Shown: positions 55,789 through 64,000 of the stretch, in pieces | Position numbering within the stretch: the stretch's first letter is position 1 | How the letters are laid out: the number at the start of each line of letters is the position of its first letter | Assembly (NCBI RefSeq): GCF_000799715.1 | Contig: NZ_JUHG01000011.1 | Span: 496,001-560,000, forward strand | Reading direction: 5' to 3' | Length of the DNA: 64,000 nt | Source of the DNA: Martinezella rhizogenes | GTDB lineage: Bacteria > Pseudomonadota > Alphaproteobacteria > Rhizobiales > Rhizobiaceae | Position numbers and translations under genes: made by a program | The notes under the pieces: model-generated | Told to the model about the DNA's origin: nothing | Databases searched by the model: none | Seen by the model: the letters and a program-made list of their open reading frames with translations, nothing else

Positions 55789-56546
55789 TCAGTTGCGCAA
55801 CCGATATCCCGTCTTGAAAATCCACCAAAGGGTCGCAAGGCAGATGACGAGAAATAGAGTGATCATGGCAAGGCTCAGCACCGGGTTGACGTCGGCAATG
55901 CCATAGAAGCTCCAGCGAAAGCCGCTGACGAGATAGAGCACCGGATTGAGGTGACTGACCGCCTGCCAGAAGGGCGGCAGCATGTTGATGGAATAGAAGC
56001 TGCCGCCAAGGAAGGTCAGTGGCGGCACGACCAGCATGGGAATCAGGTTGAGCTGCTCGAAATTCCCGGCCCAGATGCCGATCATGAAGCCGAACAGGCT
56101 GAAGGTAATCGCCGTCAGCACGAAGAACAGGATCATCATGAACGGGTGTTCGATGGTGATATCGACGAAGAAGTTGGCGGTCAGCAGGATGATCAGCCCG
56201 ATCAGCATGCCCTTCGTCGCGGCCGCACCGACATAACCGAGCACGATCTCCGTCATGGCGACGGGCGCGGATAGAATCTCGTAGATCGTGCCTGAAAATT
56301 TCGGAAAGTAGATGCCGAATGAGCCGTTGCTGATGCATTGGCCGAGCAGCGTCAGCATGATCAGCCCGGGCGTGATGAAAGCGCCGTAGGAGACGCCCTC
56401 AACCTGCTGGATGCGCGAGCCGATGGCGGCACCGAAGACGATGAAATAAAGCGACGTCGAGATGACCGGAGAGACGACGCTCTGCAACAGCGTGCGGCGC
56501 GTGCGCGCCATCTCGAAACCATAGATAGCCTTGATCGCCTCGAAGT

Positions 56547-56550
<4 letters not shown>
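55789..56550 (-). CDS. ABC-2 type exporter permease (YadH-like)
   Basis: A 253-residue permease with six helices of the ABC-2 family ([60 protein letters not shown] in part). Such permeases pair with DrrA/YadG-type ATPases to export drugs, polysaccharides or lipids; substrate unknown. Its start overlaps the ATPase stop by four bases. Genes in this pair order are usual. Confidence 0.92.
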
Positions 56551-57473
<923 letters not shown>

Positions 57474-57669
57474 GATGCAGGCAAAGTCCGGCTTTGTGAT
57501 TATTCTCGCGGCGTTTGCCCGCTATATAGCCGGTCACGAGCTTTTTACCATCCCGCCGGGTGGAACAGTGCGTTCGCCTAAACGAACAAGTTGTCATCAA
57601 ACCGTGACTTTCGTCGGGCATACCTTTGGCTAGGTGAGCAACGGTTGTCGCAACCCCGCCCAACGCCTC

Positions 57670-57698
57670 TTGGTGACAGCGTCAGCGCCGATGATACT
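57670..57698 (+). promoter_or_regulatory. Possible promoter for a small RNA
   Basis: TTGGTG (57670-57675) and GATACT (57693-57698) are separated by 17 bp, matching sigma70 spacing with fair boxes. Together with the terminator 100 bp further on, it would produce an RNA of about 125 nt. Confidence 0.35.
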
Positions 57699-57703
57699 CG
57701 AAG

Positions 57704-57829
57704 ACTGATTGCCCTCGTATCCATATTTCATGCGTCATTGCGCGATAAACTTTTTTTCCGGAGCCAGCAAAGATCCCCTGTCGTTGCTGAGCACCACTCC
57801 AGCCGGCCCTCGTGCCGGCTTTTTTCTTT
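57704..57829 (+). ncRNA. Candidate small RNA
   Basis: Inferred from a possible promoter at 57670-57698 and an intrinsic terminator ending at 57829, with no open reading frame between and no plus-strand gene upstream within 3.7 kb that would need the terminator. The RNA would be about 125 nt, ending in a GC stem-loop and a U-tract, like Hfq-type sRNAs. I do not recognise its family. Confidence 0.4.
57801..57829 (+). terminator. Intrinsic terminator with no annotated upstream gene
   Basis: A 7-bp perfect stem AGCCGGC / GCCGGCT with a 6-base loop and a TTTTTTCTTTT tail on the plus strand. On the minus strand there is no T-run, so it does not serve the flanking minus-strand genes. Confidence 0.8.
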
Positions 57830-57865
57830 TTGCCGGCTAAGGGTCGCCTATCGAAAGGGTGAAGG

Positions 57866-58120
57866 TCACCAGTTGCCGTTGATACCGCACCCGGCCGGCG
57901 GCAGCGTCTTGTTCTCGAAGCGCGCCTTCAGCATCGCGCAGCCCTTTTCGCGGATCGGACCCGGCATCATCGTGTTGAGACCGATACCCACTTCATCGAA
58001 CGGATCATCGGCATAAGCGACGTAGGCGTACCAGCGGCCGCCGATCACGAGAACGATCGCGACGAGAGCAGCGATTAGCGCCTTTCCGAAGCTTCCCTTC
58101 CTTCTCGGAACGTCTTCCAT
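57866..58120 (-). CDS. Small single-pass membrane protein, hypothetical
   Basis: An 84-residue protein with a basic N-terminus, one membrane helix (about 14-30), then a periplasmic segment with two cysteines (KGCAMLKARF and PPAGCGING) that could form a disulfide. ATG at 58120. No known family recognised. It stands between the extensin-like lipoprotein gene and the small-RNA candidate. Confidence 0.7.
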   Translation of the reverse strand: MEDVPRRKGSFGKALIAALVAIVLVIGGRWYAYVAYADDPFDEVGIGLNTMMPGPIREKGCAMLKARFENKTLPPAGCGINGNW

Positions 58121-58203
58121 CGAATATTTCCCCTAATTTAGCGAGCCGCAGTTAACTGCGATTCCCTCCACAGGTAAACCGCGTTATCCCAGCAAACCGG
58201 CGG

Positions 58204-59457
58204 CTACATGCTGCAATAACGCCGTCCCCCCCTGCGATCCCTGAGGTCGAAGTGGAAATGGTTCCAGTGTTCGGCATTGCTGCCGGGGCCGAGCACGGTG
58301 TCGAAATAGCGGCAGCTATCGCTGCGCACCGCCTTCAGCAACCGCCCCTCGCGGAAGGCGAACAGACCCTTCTTGCGCACATCGATCACATGGCCGTTCT
58401 TCAGGACGAAGGTGCCGATGTCGATGGCGTTGCCATGCGCATGTTCCGACATCGGGTTGTAGCGTTGCCGGCTATTGTTCATCCGCCGGCAGGAATAGCC
58501 GCCCATCGGCACGATGGTGCCGATGCCCGACCAGTAGCGCGTGCGCGCCGCCGGCGCCAATTCGTTCTTGACCCATTTTGCGAAGGCGAGAGTCACCTGG
58601 CAATTCAGGGTCACTGCCGGCCTGACAGCGATATTACCCGAGAGGCCGCTCAGCGAAACCGGGTAAGGAACCTGGCAGGCCGGGCCGTTGGAGATCGCCG
58701 GCTTGTCGGTATAGGCGACACCCATACGCTGCAACTCTTGCCGACAGGCGATTTCCGAAGCCGGCATGGCGCCCGGCGATGACTGCGGCGCCTCCATCTG
58801 CCGGTCGATCCGTGGCATCGGATTATCGACGCGAGGCAGCATTGCCACCTGCGTATCCGGCTGCTGTCGGCGGATCGGCGACTGGTTGAGTTCGGCCTGC
58901 GCGGCCGGACGCTGAATGATTGAGCGGTTGGTCTGCACCGGCGCGTCGGAGCCGACGCCGTCGACGACCGGCTGCTCGGTCTGGCCTTCGGCAATGTTCT
59001 GCTCTTCTTCCTGCGCCAGCCCAACGACCGATCCGGACTGCGCCTCTTCGCTCGGACCGACACCGAGCTCGGCATCCATGTTGACGCCTTGGGACGACGC
59101 ACTCGATTGCTGCGCGAGACCTTGCTCGACATCCGTGGTGGTCACGGCTTCATCGCTACTGCTCGCCGGCAGGCGACCCTGCCGGGCCGCGGCGGAAACC
59201 GGTGGCGACGCTGTAGCTTGTGGGTTGCCGGAGGAATCATAAGTGTTGGCGTAGTTGGCGGAAGCGGAATTTATAGGCGCTTGGCCACCCTGATAGGTGA
59301 ACTGCCGCGACGGCACACTGCGATGCGGTTTGATCGAGCTTACGCGGCTGCTGTCGATGCCCGACGGCGGCACAAGACTGTCGGCCGTGCACGCGATAAG
59401 CGCCGACGACAACAGCAAAGGCAGCGCCGTTCGCCGCAGAAAAGTTAAATACGCCAT
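58204..59457 (-). CDS. Extensin-like C-terminal domain lipoprotein (M15-like motifs)
   Basis: A 417-residue exported protein. Signal peptide with a lipobox-like LIAC at about 20-24, so probably lipidated. Residues about 25-230 are low-complexity, rich in Ser, Gln, Pro and Ala. The last about 190 residues form an extensin-like C-terminal domain with five or more cysteines. The patterns SEHAHGNAIDI and EHWNHFHFDL match the metal-binding SxHxxGxAxD and WxHxH arrangement of M15-type D-Ala-D-Ala/DUF882 peptidases, suggesting a zinc peptidoglycan hydrolase or binder. The frame is open 180 codons upstream, but that part is antisense to the thioesterase gene; ATG at 59457 starts the signal peptide. 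Confidence 0.85.
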   Translation of the reverse strand: MAYLTFLRRTALPLLLSSALIACTADSLVPPSGIDSSRVSSIKPHRSVPSRQFTYQGGQAPINSASANYANTYDSSGNPQATASPPVSAAARQGRLPASSSDEAVTTTDVEQGLAQQSSASSQGVNMDAELGVGPSEEAQSGSVVGLAQEEEQNIAEGQTEQPVVDGVGSDAPVQTNRSIIQRPAAQAELNQSPIRRQQPDTQVAMLPRVDNPMPRIDRQMEAPQSSPGAMPASEIACRQELQRMGVAYTDKPAISNGPACQVPYPVSLSGLSGNIAVRPAVTLNCQVTLAFAKWVKNELAPAARTRYWSGIGTIVPMGGYSCRRMNNSRQRYNPMSEHAHGNAIDIGTFVLKNGHVIDVRKKGLFAFREGRLLKAVRSDSCRYFDTVLGPGSNAEHWNHFHFDLRDRRGGRRYCSM

Positions 59458-59709
59458 ACTCTGGATCCGCTCCCGCTGCCCCAGCCACGGTCGACAATGC
59501 TTAAGAAGATTAAATAAAAACGGTGAATGAATGCTTACCGCCCATGAGGGACATCCGGCGGGACGACTGCGAATGGCGAGAGAGGTATTGGAAAAGGTCA
59601 CCCTCTGGCCCGATTGCCTGGTGATGACACATCGAGAAAGCTTCCCCATCCCGGCCCGATTGCGTAGGCTGACTGCCGGAATCAAGCCTTGATCGATAGG
59701 AGCGAGTGA

Positions 59710-60099
59710 ATGAACGACAGCCCCAAGCCGAGAGGCGAGTTGACCTTGCGCACGCTGGCCATGCCCGCCGATGCCAACCCCGCCGGCGACATCTTCGGCG
59801 GCTGGGTCATGGCGCAGATGGACTTGGCGAGCGGCATCCGCGCCGCCGAGCGCGCACGCGGCCGCGTCGTCACCGCCGCCGTCAAGGAAATGGCCTTCGA
59901 ACTGCCGGTGAAGATCGGCGATACGCTGAGCGTCTACACCGAGATTGAGCGCGTCGGCCGCACCTCGATCACGCTCGTCGTCGAAGCCTGGGCGCACCGT
60001 TCGCGCTATAACCAGATGGAGAAGGTCATCGCCGGGACATTCATCATGGTCGCGCTCGACGAGAACGGCGCCCCCAAGCCGGTTCCCGCGGAGAGCTAA
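59710..60099 (+). CDS. YciA-like acyl-CoA thioesterase
   Basis: A 129-residue hotdog-fold thioesterase. The catalytic-loop region NPAGDIFGGWVMAQMDLAS (about 20-38) and the hotdog-helix FELPVKIGDTLSVYTEIERVG match the YciA group, which hydrolyses short- to medium-chain acyl-CoAs. ATG at 59710. It is followed by the membrane protein gene 4 bp later, hence a likely operon. Confidence 0.92.
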   Translation: MNDSPKPRGELTLRTLAMPADANPAGDIFGGWVMAQMDLASGIRAAERARGRVVTAAVKEMAFELPVKIGDTLSVYTEIERVGRTSITLVVEAWAHRSRYNQMEKVIAGTFIMVALDENGAPKPVPAES

Positions 60100-60103
60100 G
60101 ACG

Positions 60104-60697
60104 ATGATGGAAGCCGCGCGGACGCCGGAAGTCTACGTCTATATCAGGACGGTCATGAGCATGGTCATCGGCCTTTCGCTTGCCCAGCTCCTGACGCGGC
60201 TCGCCGGCTTCGTGCAGGCGCCAGGCAAGCACCGCGTCTATTTCGTGCATCTCGGCTGGGTGCTGTCGATGTTCCTGTTCATCATCCATTTCTGGTGGTG
60301 GGAATATCGGCTGCAATCCGTGGCCGAGATCAGTTTCGGCGTCTACCTCTTCCTCATCTGCTTCTGCTGCCTGTTCTATTTCCTCTGCGTGCTGCTGAAC
60401 CCTCCGTCGATCGAGGATTATGGCGGCTTCGAGGAATATTTCATCTCCCGCCGCCGCTGGTTCTTCGGCCTTCTCGCCGTCACCTATGCCGTTGATCTCA
60501 TCGACACACTGCTCAAGGGAGAGACCTATTTCCGATCGCTCGGCTGGGAATATCCGACCCGCAACATCGTCTATATCGCCCTTTGCATCATCGCGGCCAT
60601 CACAGCCAATCGCCGTTTCCAGGCCGCCTTCGTGACGATCGGCTTGATCTACCAGATCACCTGGATCTTCCGGCAATATGACCTGCTGCCGGGATAG
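60104..60697 (+). CDS. Multi-pass membrane protein, hypothetical
   Basis: A 197-residue protein with about five hydrophobic helices, each 18-23 residues, and aromatic-rich loops (FWWWEYRLQ, FEEYFISRRRWFF). No family recognised. ATG at 60104 lies 4 bp after the thioesterase stop and follows GGAG; the frame is open further upstream but overlaps the thioesterase gene. Probably co-transcribed with the thioesterase. Confidence 0.8.
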   Translation: MMEAARTPEVYVYIRTVMSMVIGLSLAQLLTRLAGFVQAPGKHRVYFVHLGWVLSMFLFIIHFWWWEYRLQSVAEISFGVYLFLICFCCLFYFLCVLLNPPSIEDYGGFEEYFISRRRWFFGLLAVTYAVDLIDTLLKGETYFRSLGWEYPTRNIVYIALCIIAAITANRRFQAAFVTIGLIYQITWIFRQYDLLPG

Positions 60698-60830
60698 GGA
60701 CGACTGCCTGCCATAGAGGCATGACCCGGAGAAAATAACCGCCGTCCCCAGGCCTTGCAGCCAGCGGCCAAGACATCGCCATATTGTTCAGATCGATTGC
60801 GCTCCAGCGCGCCGGCGGGGAGAGTAAGCT

Positions 60831-62423
60831 TTGAAAATCGGAAGATTGGCATTTGGACTGGCGCTAGCCCTTTCGTTGGCTCCGCTTGCCCATGCCGAAG
60901 ATCCGGCGCCGGCGCCCGGCGATACATCGATCTCGCTGAAATATTGGATGCAATTCGCAAAAGACGGCAATGCGGCCGCTCAATATGGCCTTGGCTATCG
61001 TTACGCAAAGGGCCAGGGCGTGGCGCATGACGACGCGCAGGCCGTGCAATGGTATCGAAAGGCAGCAGCACAGGGGAACGTGCAGGCTGAATACGCCCTC
61101 GCCTATATGTATTCCAACGGCCTCGGTGTCGATCAGGACCTGAAACAGGCGAATGCCTGGTATCGCAAGGCGGCCGAACAGGGCTATGCCGACGCCCAAT
61201 ATGCCATCGGTTATTCCTATGCCAACGGCCGCGGTACCGATGTCGATAGTGAACAGGCGGTCGCCTGGTATCAGAAATCCGCCGCCCAGGACCAGGCCCA
61301 AGCGCAATATGCGCTCGGTTACATGTATGAGCATGGCTTTGGTGCGCGCAAGGACGATGCGATCGCGCTCAGCTGGTATCGCAAGGCAGCCGATCAGGGT
61401 CGCAGCGACGCACAGTATGCGCTTGGCTACATCTACGACAAAGGTCTCGGCACGGCTGCGGACCAAAGCCTGGCGATCGAATGGTATCAAAAATCGGCAG
61501 ATCAGGGTGATCCCCAGGGCGAGTATGCACTCGGCTATGCCTACACCAATGGCCGAGGTGTCGATCGGGACGATGCGCGGGCCTATTCCTGGTACAAGAA
61601 ATCCGCCGAACAGGGTCGTGCCGACGCCCAGTATGGGCTCGGCTACAGCTTCGCCAACGGCCTCGGCGTTCCCCGGGACTACAAGCTGGCGCTGCAATGG
61701 TATCGCAAGGCTGCCGAACAGGGTCGCGCCGATGCGCAATATGCCGTCGGCTATCTCTATGCCAATGGTCATGGGGTGCCGGTCAACGACGACGTCGCGG
61801 TCGAATGGTACCGCAAGGCCGCGGCTCATGGCGACGCGCAGGGCGAATACGCCCTTGCCACCATGTATGCCGACGGCCGTGGCCTTTCCAAAGATGATGG
61901 CAAGGCACTGGGATGGTATCGCAAATCGGCCGAGCAGGGCCATCCGGACGCGCAATATGCGCTCGGCCATATCTATGACAAGGGTCAGGGCACGGCGCCG
62001 GATAAAGACCAGGCGGCCACCTGGTATCGCAAGTCCGCCGACCAGGGCAGCGCGGGAGGCCAATATGCCCTTGGCTATCTCTATTACAATGGCAGCGGCG
62101 TTCCCAAGGACTATGCGCAGGCCGCCGACTTCTTCCGCAAGGCTGCCGAGCAGGGCGACGCACGCGCCCAGTACGGCCTGGGTTCAATGTATTACAATGG
62201 CGACGGCGTGCCGAAGGATATCAGTCAGGCCTCCTACTGGTTCCACAAGGCGGCGGACCAGAAGCTGCCGGAGGCGCAGCGTAGCCTGAGCTACATGGCC
62301 GCCAATGGCGAAAACCCGCTCAAGGGCGCCAGCCCGGAAGGCAATGAACCGACCACCACGACCAGCCAGAGCAACTCACCCGGCTGGATCATTCTCCAGA
62401 TATTGGCGACGCTGTTGCCATAA
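60831..62423 (+). CDS. Exported SEL1-repeat protein (12 full repeats)
   Basis: A 530-residue protein. Signal peptide about 1-22 (cleavage AHA-ED), then 12 complete 36-residue SEL1 repeats plus a partial one (consensus DAQYALGYIYxxGxGVxxDxxQAxxWYRKAAEQG, positions about 43-490), and a short non-repeat tail. SEL1 arrays are superhelical protein-binding scaffolds; rhizobial examples include ExoR. The TTG start at 60831 follows GGGGAGAG. First of three consecutive SEL1 genes. Confidence 0.9.
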   Translation: MKIGRLAFGLALALSLAPLAHAEDPAPAPGDTSISLKYWMQFAKDGNAAAQYGLGYRYAKGQGVAHDDAQAVQWYRKAAAQGNVQAEYALAYMYSNGLGVDQDLKQANAWYRKAAEQGYADAQYAIGYSYANGRGTDVDSEQAVAWYQKSAAQDQAQAQYALGYMYEHGFGARKDDAIALSWYRKAADQGRSDAQYALGYIYDKGLGTAADQSLAIEWYQKSADQGDPQGEYALGYAYTNGRGVDRDDARAYSWYKKSAEQGRADAQYGLGYSFANGLGVPRDYKLALQWYRKAAEQGRADAQYAVGYLYANGHGVPVNDDVAVEWYRKAAAHGDAQGEYALATMYADGRGLSKDDGKALGWYRKSAEQGHPDAQYALGHIYDKGQGTAPDKDQAATWYRKSADQGSAGGQYALGYLYYNGSGVPKDYAQAADFFRKAAEQGDARAQYGLGSMYYNGDGVPKDISQASYWFHKAADQKLPEAQRSLSYMAANGENPLKGASPEGNEPTTTTSQSNSPGWIILQILATLLP

Positions 62424-62516
62424 GCCGATCATGTATGCGCGCGGAGGCGCCTTGCGCCTCGCCCGTTACATTATTTAGCATTCACAGACAAAAGACGACT
62501 GATTGAGGGGTAGATT

Positions 62517-63698
62517 GTGCATTTCAAGCGAGCAGCCATCGCACTGTTCTTCGCGCTGGCATCCAACGGCATTGCCCACGCCAATACCGGGCAAAATGCC
62601 TACGACGGGAGCAACCATAAGGCGGCGCTGGATTATTGGCGCCCGCTCGCAAACAAGGGCGACGCAACGGCACAATTGAAACTTGGCGAGATCTACGAGT
62701 CGGGCGATGGCATTGCGAAGGATCTCAAGCAGGCTCTGAAGTGGTATCGCAAGGCAGCCGAGCAAGGCAATGCAAAGGCCGAATTCGATCTCGGCGCCAT
62801 GTATGATAAGGGCGAAGGCATCGCCAAGGATCATGCAAAGGCCATCTTCTGGTACCGCAAGGCCGCCGATCAAGGCTATGCCGACGCGCAATACAATCTG
62901 GGCGCCATGTATGACGAGGGCGAAGGTGTGTCCAAGGACAGGACCCTGGCTTTCGTCTGGTACAGCAAGGCGGCCGAACAGGGAAATGCCGACGCGCAGT
63001 TCAATGTCGGGGTGATGTACGACAACGGCGATGGCGTCGATCAGGACAAGAGCCAGGCCATCGCCTGGTATCGGAAGGCCGCCGACCAGGGCAATGTCGA
63101 TGCGCAATATAATCTCGCCATCATGTATGACAGCGGCGAAGGCATCACCAAGGACAGCGGTCAGGCTCTCGCCTGGTATCGCAAAGCGGCCGACAGAGGG
63201 AAGATCGAGGCGCAATACAACCTCGCGGTCATGTATCGCGACGGCGCCGGTGTGCCAAAGGACGGCGCTCAAGCCGTCGCCTGGTTCAGCAAGGCCGCCG
63301 ACCAGGGCGATGCCGACGCGCAATATAATCTTGGGACCATGTATGCCGATGGCGACGGGATCACTCAAGACGGCGCCGAGGCCATCACCTGGTTCCGCAA
63401 GGCGGCGGATCAGGGAGACGTCGAGGCCGAATATAATCTCGGCGTGATGTATCGCGACGGCGAAGGTGTTGCGAAGAACGGTCCCGAAGCGGTCGGCTGG
63501 TTCGAAAAGGCAGCTGCCGAGAACTACGCCGACGCGGCTCTCAATCTCGGCGTCATGTATCGCGATGGCGACGGCGTGCCGGCTGATCGTGCGAAGTCCC
63601 TGGAATGGCTCAGCCGGGCCAAGGCCATGGGCGGCAACAATAACGGGCCTGATGACAATGAAGAGATGCCGCTGCAGCGGAAGAGCATCCCGATCTGA
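62517..63698 (+). CDS. Exported SEL1-repeat protein (9 full repeats)
   Basis: A 393-residue protein. Signal peptide about 1-23, a degenerate first repeat, then 9 complete 36-residue SEL1 repeats (NAKAEFDLGAMYDKGEGIAKD type) and a polar tail with NNNGPDDNEE. GTG at 62517 follows GAGGGG. Repeats are acidic and differ clearly from those of the preceding gene, so this is an older paralogue rather than a recent copy. No strong terminator separates it from its neighbours. Confidence 0.9.
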   Translation: MHFKRAAIALFFALASNGIAHANTGQNAYDGSNHKAALDYWRPLANKGDATAQLKLGEIYESGDGIAKDLKQALKWYRKAAEQGNAKAEFDLGAMYDKGEGIAKDHAKAIFWYRKAADQGYADAQYNLGAMYDEGEGVSKDRTLAFVWYSKAAEQGNADAQFNVGVMYDNGDGVDQDKSQAIAWYRKAADQGNVDAQYNLAIMYDSGEGITKDSGQALAWYRKAADRGKIEAQYNLAVMYRDGAGVPKDGAQAVAWFSKAADQGDADAQYNLGTMYADGDGITQDGAEAITWFRKAADQGDVEAEYNLGVMYRDGEGVAKNGPEAVGWFEKAAAENYADAALNLGVMYRDGDGVPADRAKSLEWLSRAKAMGGNNNGPDDNEEMPLQRKSIPI

Positions 63699-63789
63699 GC
63701 AAACGGATAAATAAGGCCACCCCAATCTTGTTGGGCAGCGGGGAGCCTGGCTCTTGAATGAACTTGGAACACGGATGGGAGATCGCCGG

Positions 63790-64000
63790 ATGCGGTTGAA
63801 ACAGATAGGCTTCGGACTGACGCTGGCACTCTCGATCGCCTTCCATGCCCATGCGGAGGATGGGCAAGCGGCCTACGACAAGGGCGATTACGGCAGTGCC
63901 CTCGCCTCGTGGCAGCCCTTGGCGGATCAGGGCGACGCAATCTCGCAGGACAATATCGGCAGCCTCTATGCCCTCGGTAAAGGCGTTCCGCAGAATTATG
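63790..64000 (+). CDS. Third SEL1-family exported protein (5' part)
   Basis: Only the first 70 codons are in the window. The signal peptide (about 1-22, ending AHA-ED) closely resembles that of the first SEL1 protein; then an N-terminal half-repeat like the second protein (AAYDKGDYGSALASWQPLADQG) begins a SEL1 array. ATG at 63790 with GGGAG eight bases upstream is preferred; an in-frame ATG at 63775 is possible. The gene runs off the right end. Confidence 0.85.
   Translation, partial: MRLKQIGFGLTLALSIAFHAHAEDGQAAYDKGDYGSALASWQPLADQGDAISQDNIGSLYALGKGVPQNY

Larger units (their letters stand above)
57474..57865. other. Intergenic region with an orphan terminator
   Basis: A 392-bp gap between two minus-strand genes. 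There is no protein-coding signal, but a strong plus-strand terminator at 57801-57829 and a promoter-like pair upstream suggest a small RNA (see 57704-57829). Confidence 0.6.

Noticed and set aside
59458..59997. Upstream extension of the extensin-like gene by 180 codons
   Set aside because: This part is antisense to the thioesterase gene and lacks family similarity; the signal peptide starts at 59457.

Overview
The window reads as an ordinary core-chromosome segment of a Rhizobiales alphaproteobacterium, most likely Rhizobium or the Rhizobium/Agrobacterium group. Evidence: high GC with dense compact operons; a rpiA - DUF2059 - gor cluster facing gph; a class II (plant-type) DAHP synthase; a Usg protein; cobT/cobS; an ssuADCB cluster; and many alphaproteobacterial families (DUF1289, DUF1003, clan AA retropepsins, extensin-like C-terminal proteins, SEL1 proteins). 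I see no transposase, integrase, phage gene, CRISPR array, tRNA or rRNA. Species assignment is inference.

Layout. 0-8 kb: a secreted unknown protein, an ankyrin protein, a TolB-like propeller protein behind glutamine-dependent NAD synthetase, an LTA-synthase-type membrane phosphotransferase and a DUF1003 protein. 8-9.2 kb: a ribbon-helix-helix/ParE toxin-antitoxin pair with a visible promoter-operator, and a GFA-family protein. 9.3-18 kb: aroG-type DAHP synthase, gor, DUF2059, rpiA, gph, a structured RNA candidate (possibly 6S), a TPR-retropepsin fusion and a large L,D-transpeptidase. 18-24.6 kb: fumC directly followed by an iron-sulfur class I fumarase, a diguanylate cyclase, a PPOX flavoprotein and an alpha/beta hydrolase divergent from a MarR regulator across a palindrome. 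25-33 kb: LtrA, DUF971, moaA, a chemotaxis receptor, a DMT permease, mobA and mobB (molybdenum cofactor genes). 33-38.4 kb: a very large Pro/Gln-rich OmpA protein and an amino-acid ABC transporter (binding protein, intrinsic terminator, two permeases, no local ATPase). 38.5-40.6 kb: usg, a TPR-methyltransferase and a glutathione transferase. 40.6-44.7 kb: ssuADCB for sulfonate sulfur uptake, with the same promoter-like 13-mer in front of ssuA and ssuD. 45-49.7 kb: a beta-hydroxyacid dehydrogenase, an Lrp regulator, a nuclease plus Fe-S uracil-DNA glycosylase pair, a sensor histidine kinase and dgkA. 49.8-52.8 kb: cobT and divergent cobS, then DUF1289 and a second retropepsin. 52.8-57.5 kb: a DMT permease, GNAT, folC and a two-gene ABC-2 exporter. 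57.5-64 kb: an orphan terminator implying a small RNA, a small membrane protein, an extensin-like M15-motif lipoprotein, a YciA thioesterase, a membrane protein and three consecutive SEL1-repeat exported proteins, the last cut by the window end.

Themes: envelope building and remodelling (L,D-transpeptidase, OmpA, extensin-like lipoprotein, LTA-synthase-like enzyme, DgkA, SEL1 array), cofactor synthesis (NAD, Moco, cobalamin, folate) and nutrient uptake (sulfonates, amino acids). I did not find a convincing wholly new multi-gene system. The best leads are the two unannotated RNA candidates, the twin ssu promoter element, the palindrome before the glutathione transferase, the SEL1 paralogue array and the DUF1289-retropepsin couple.
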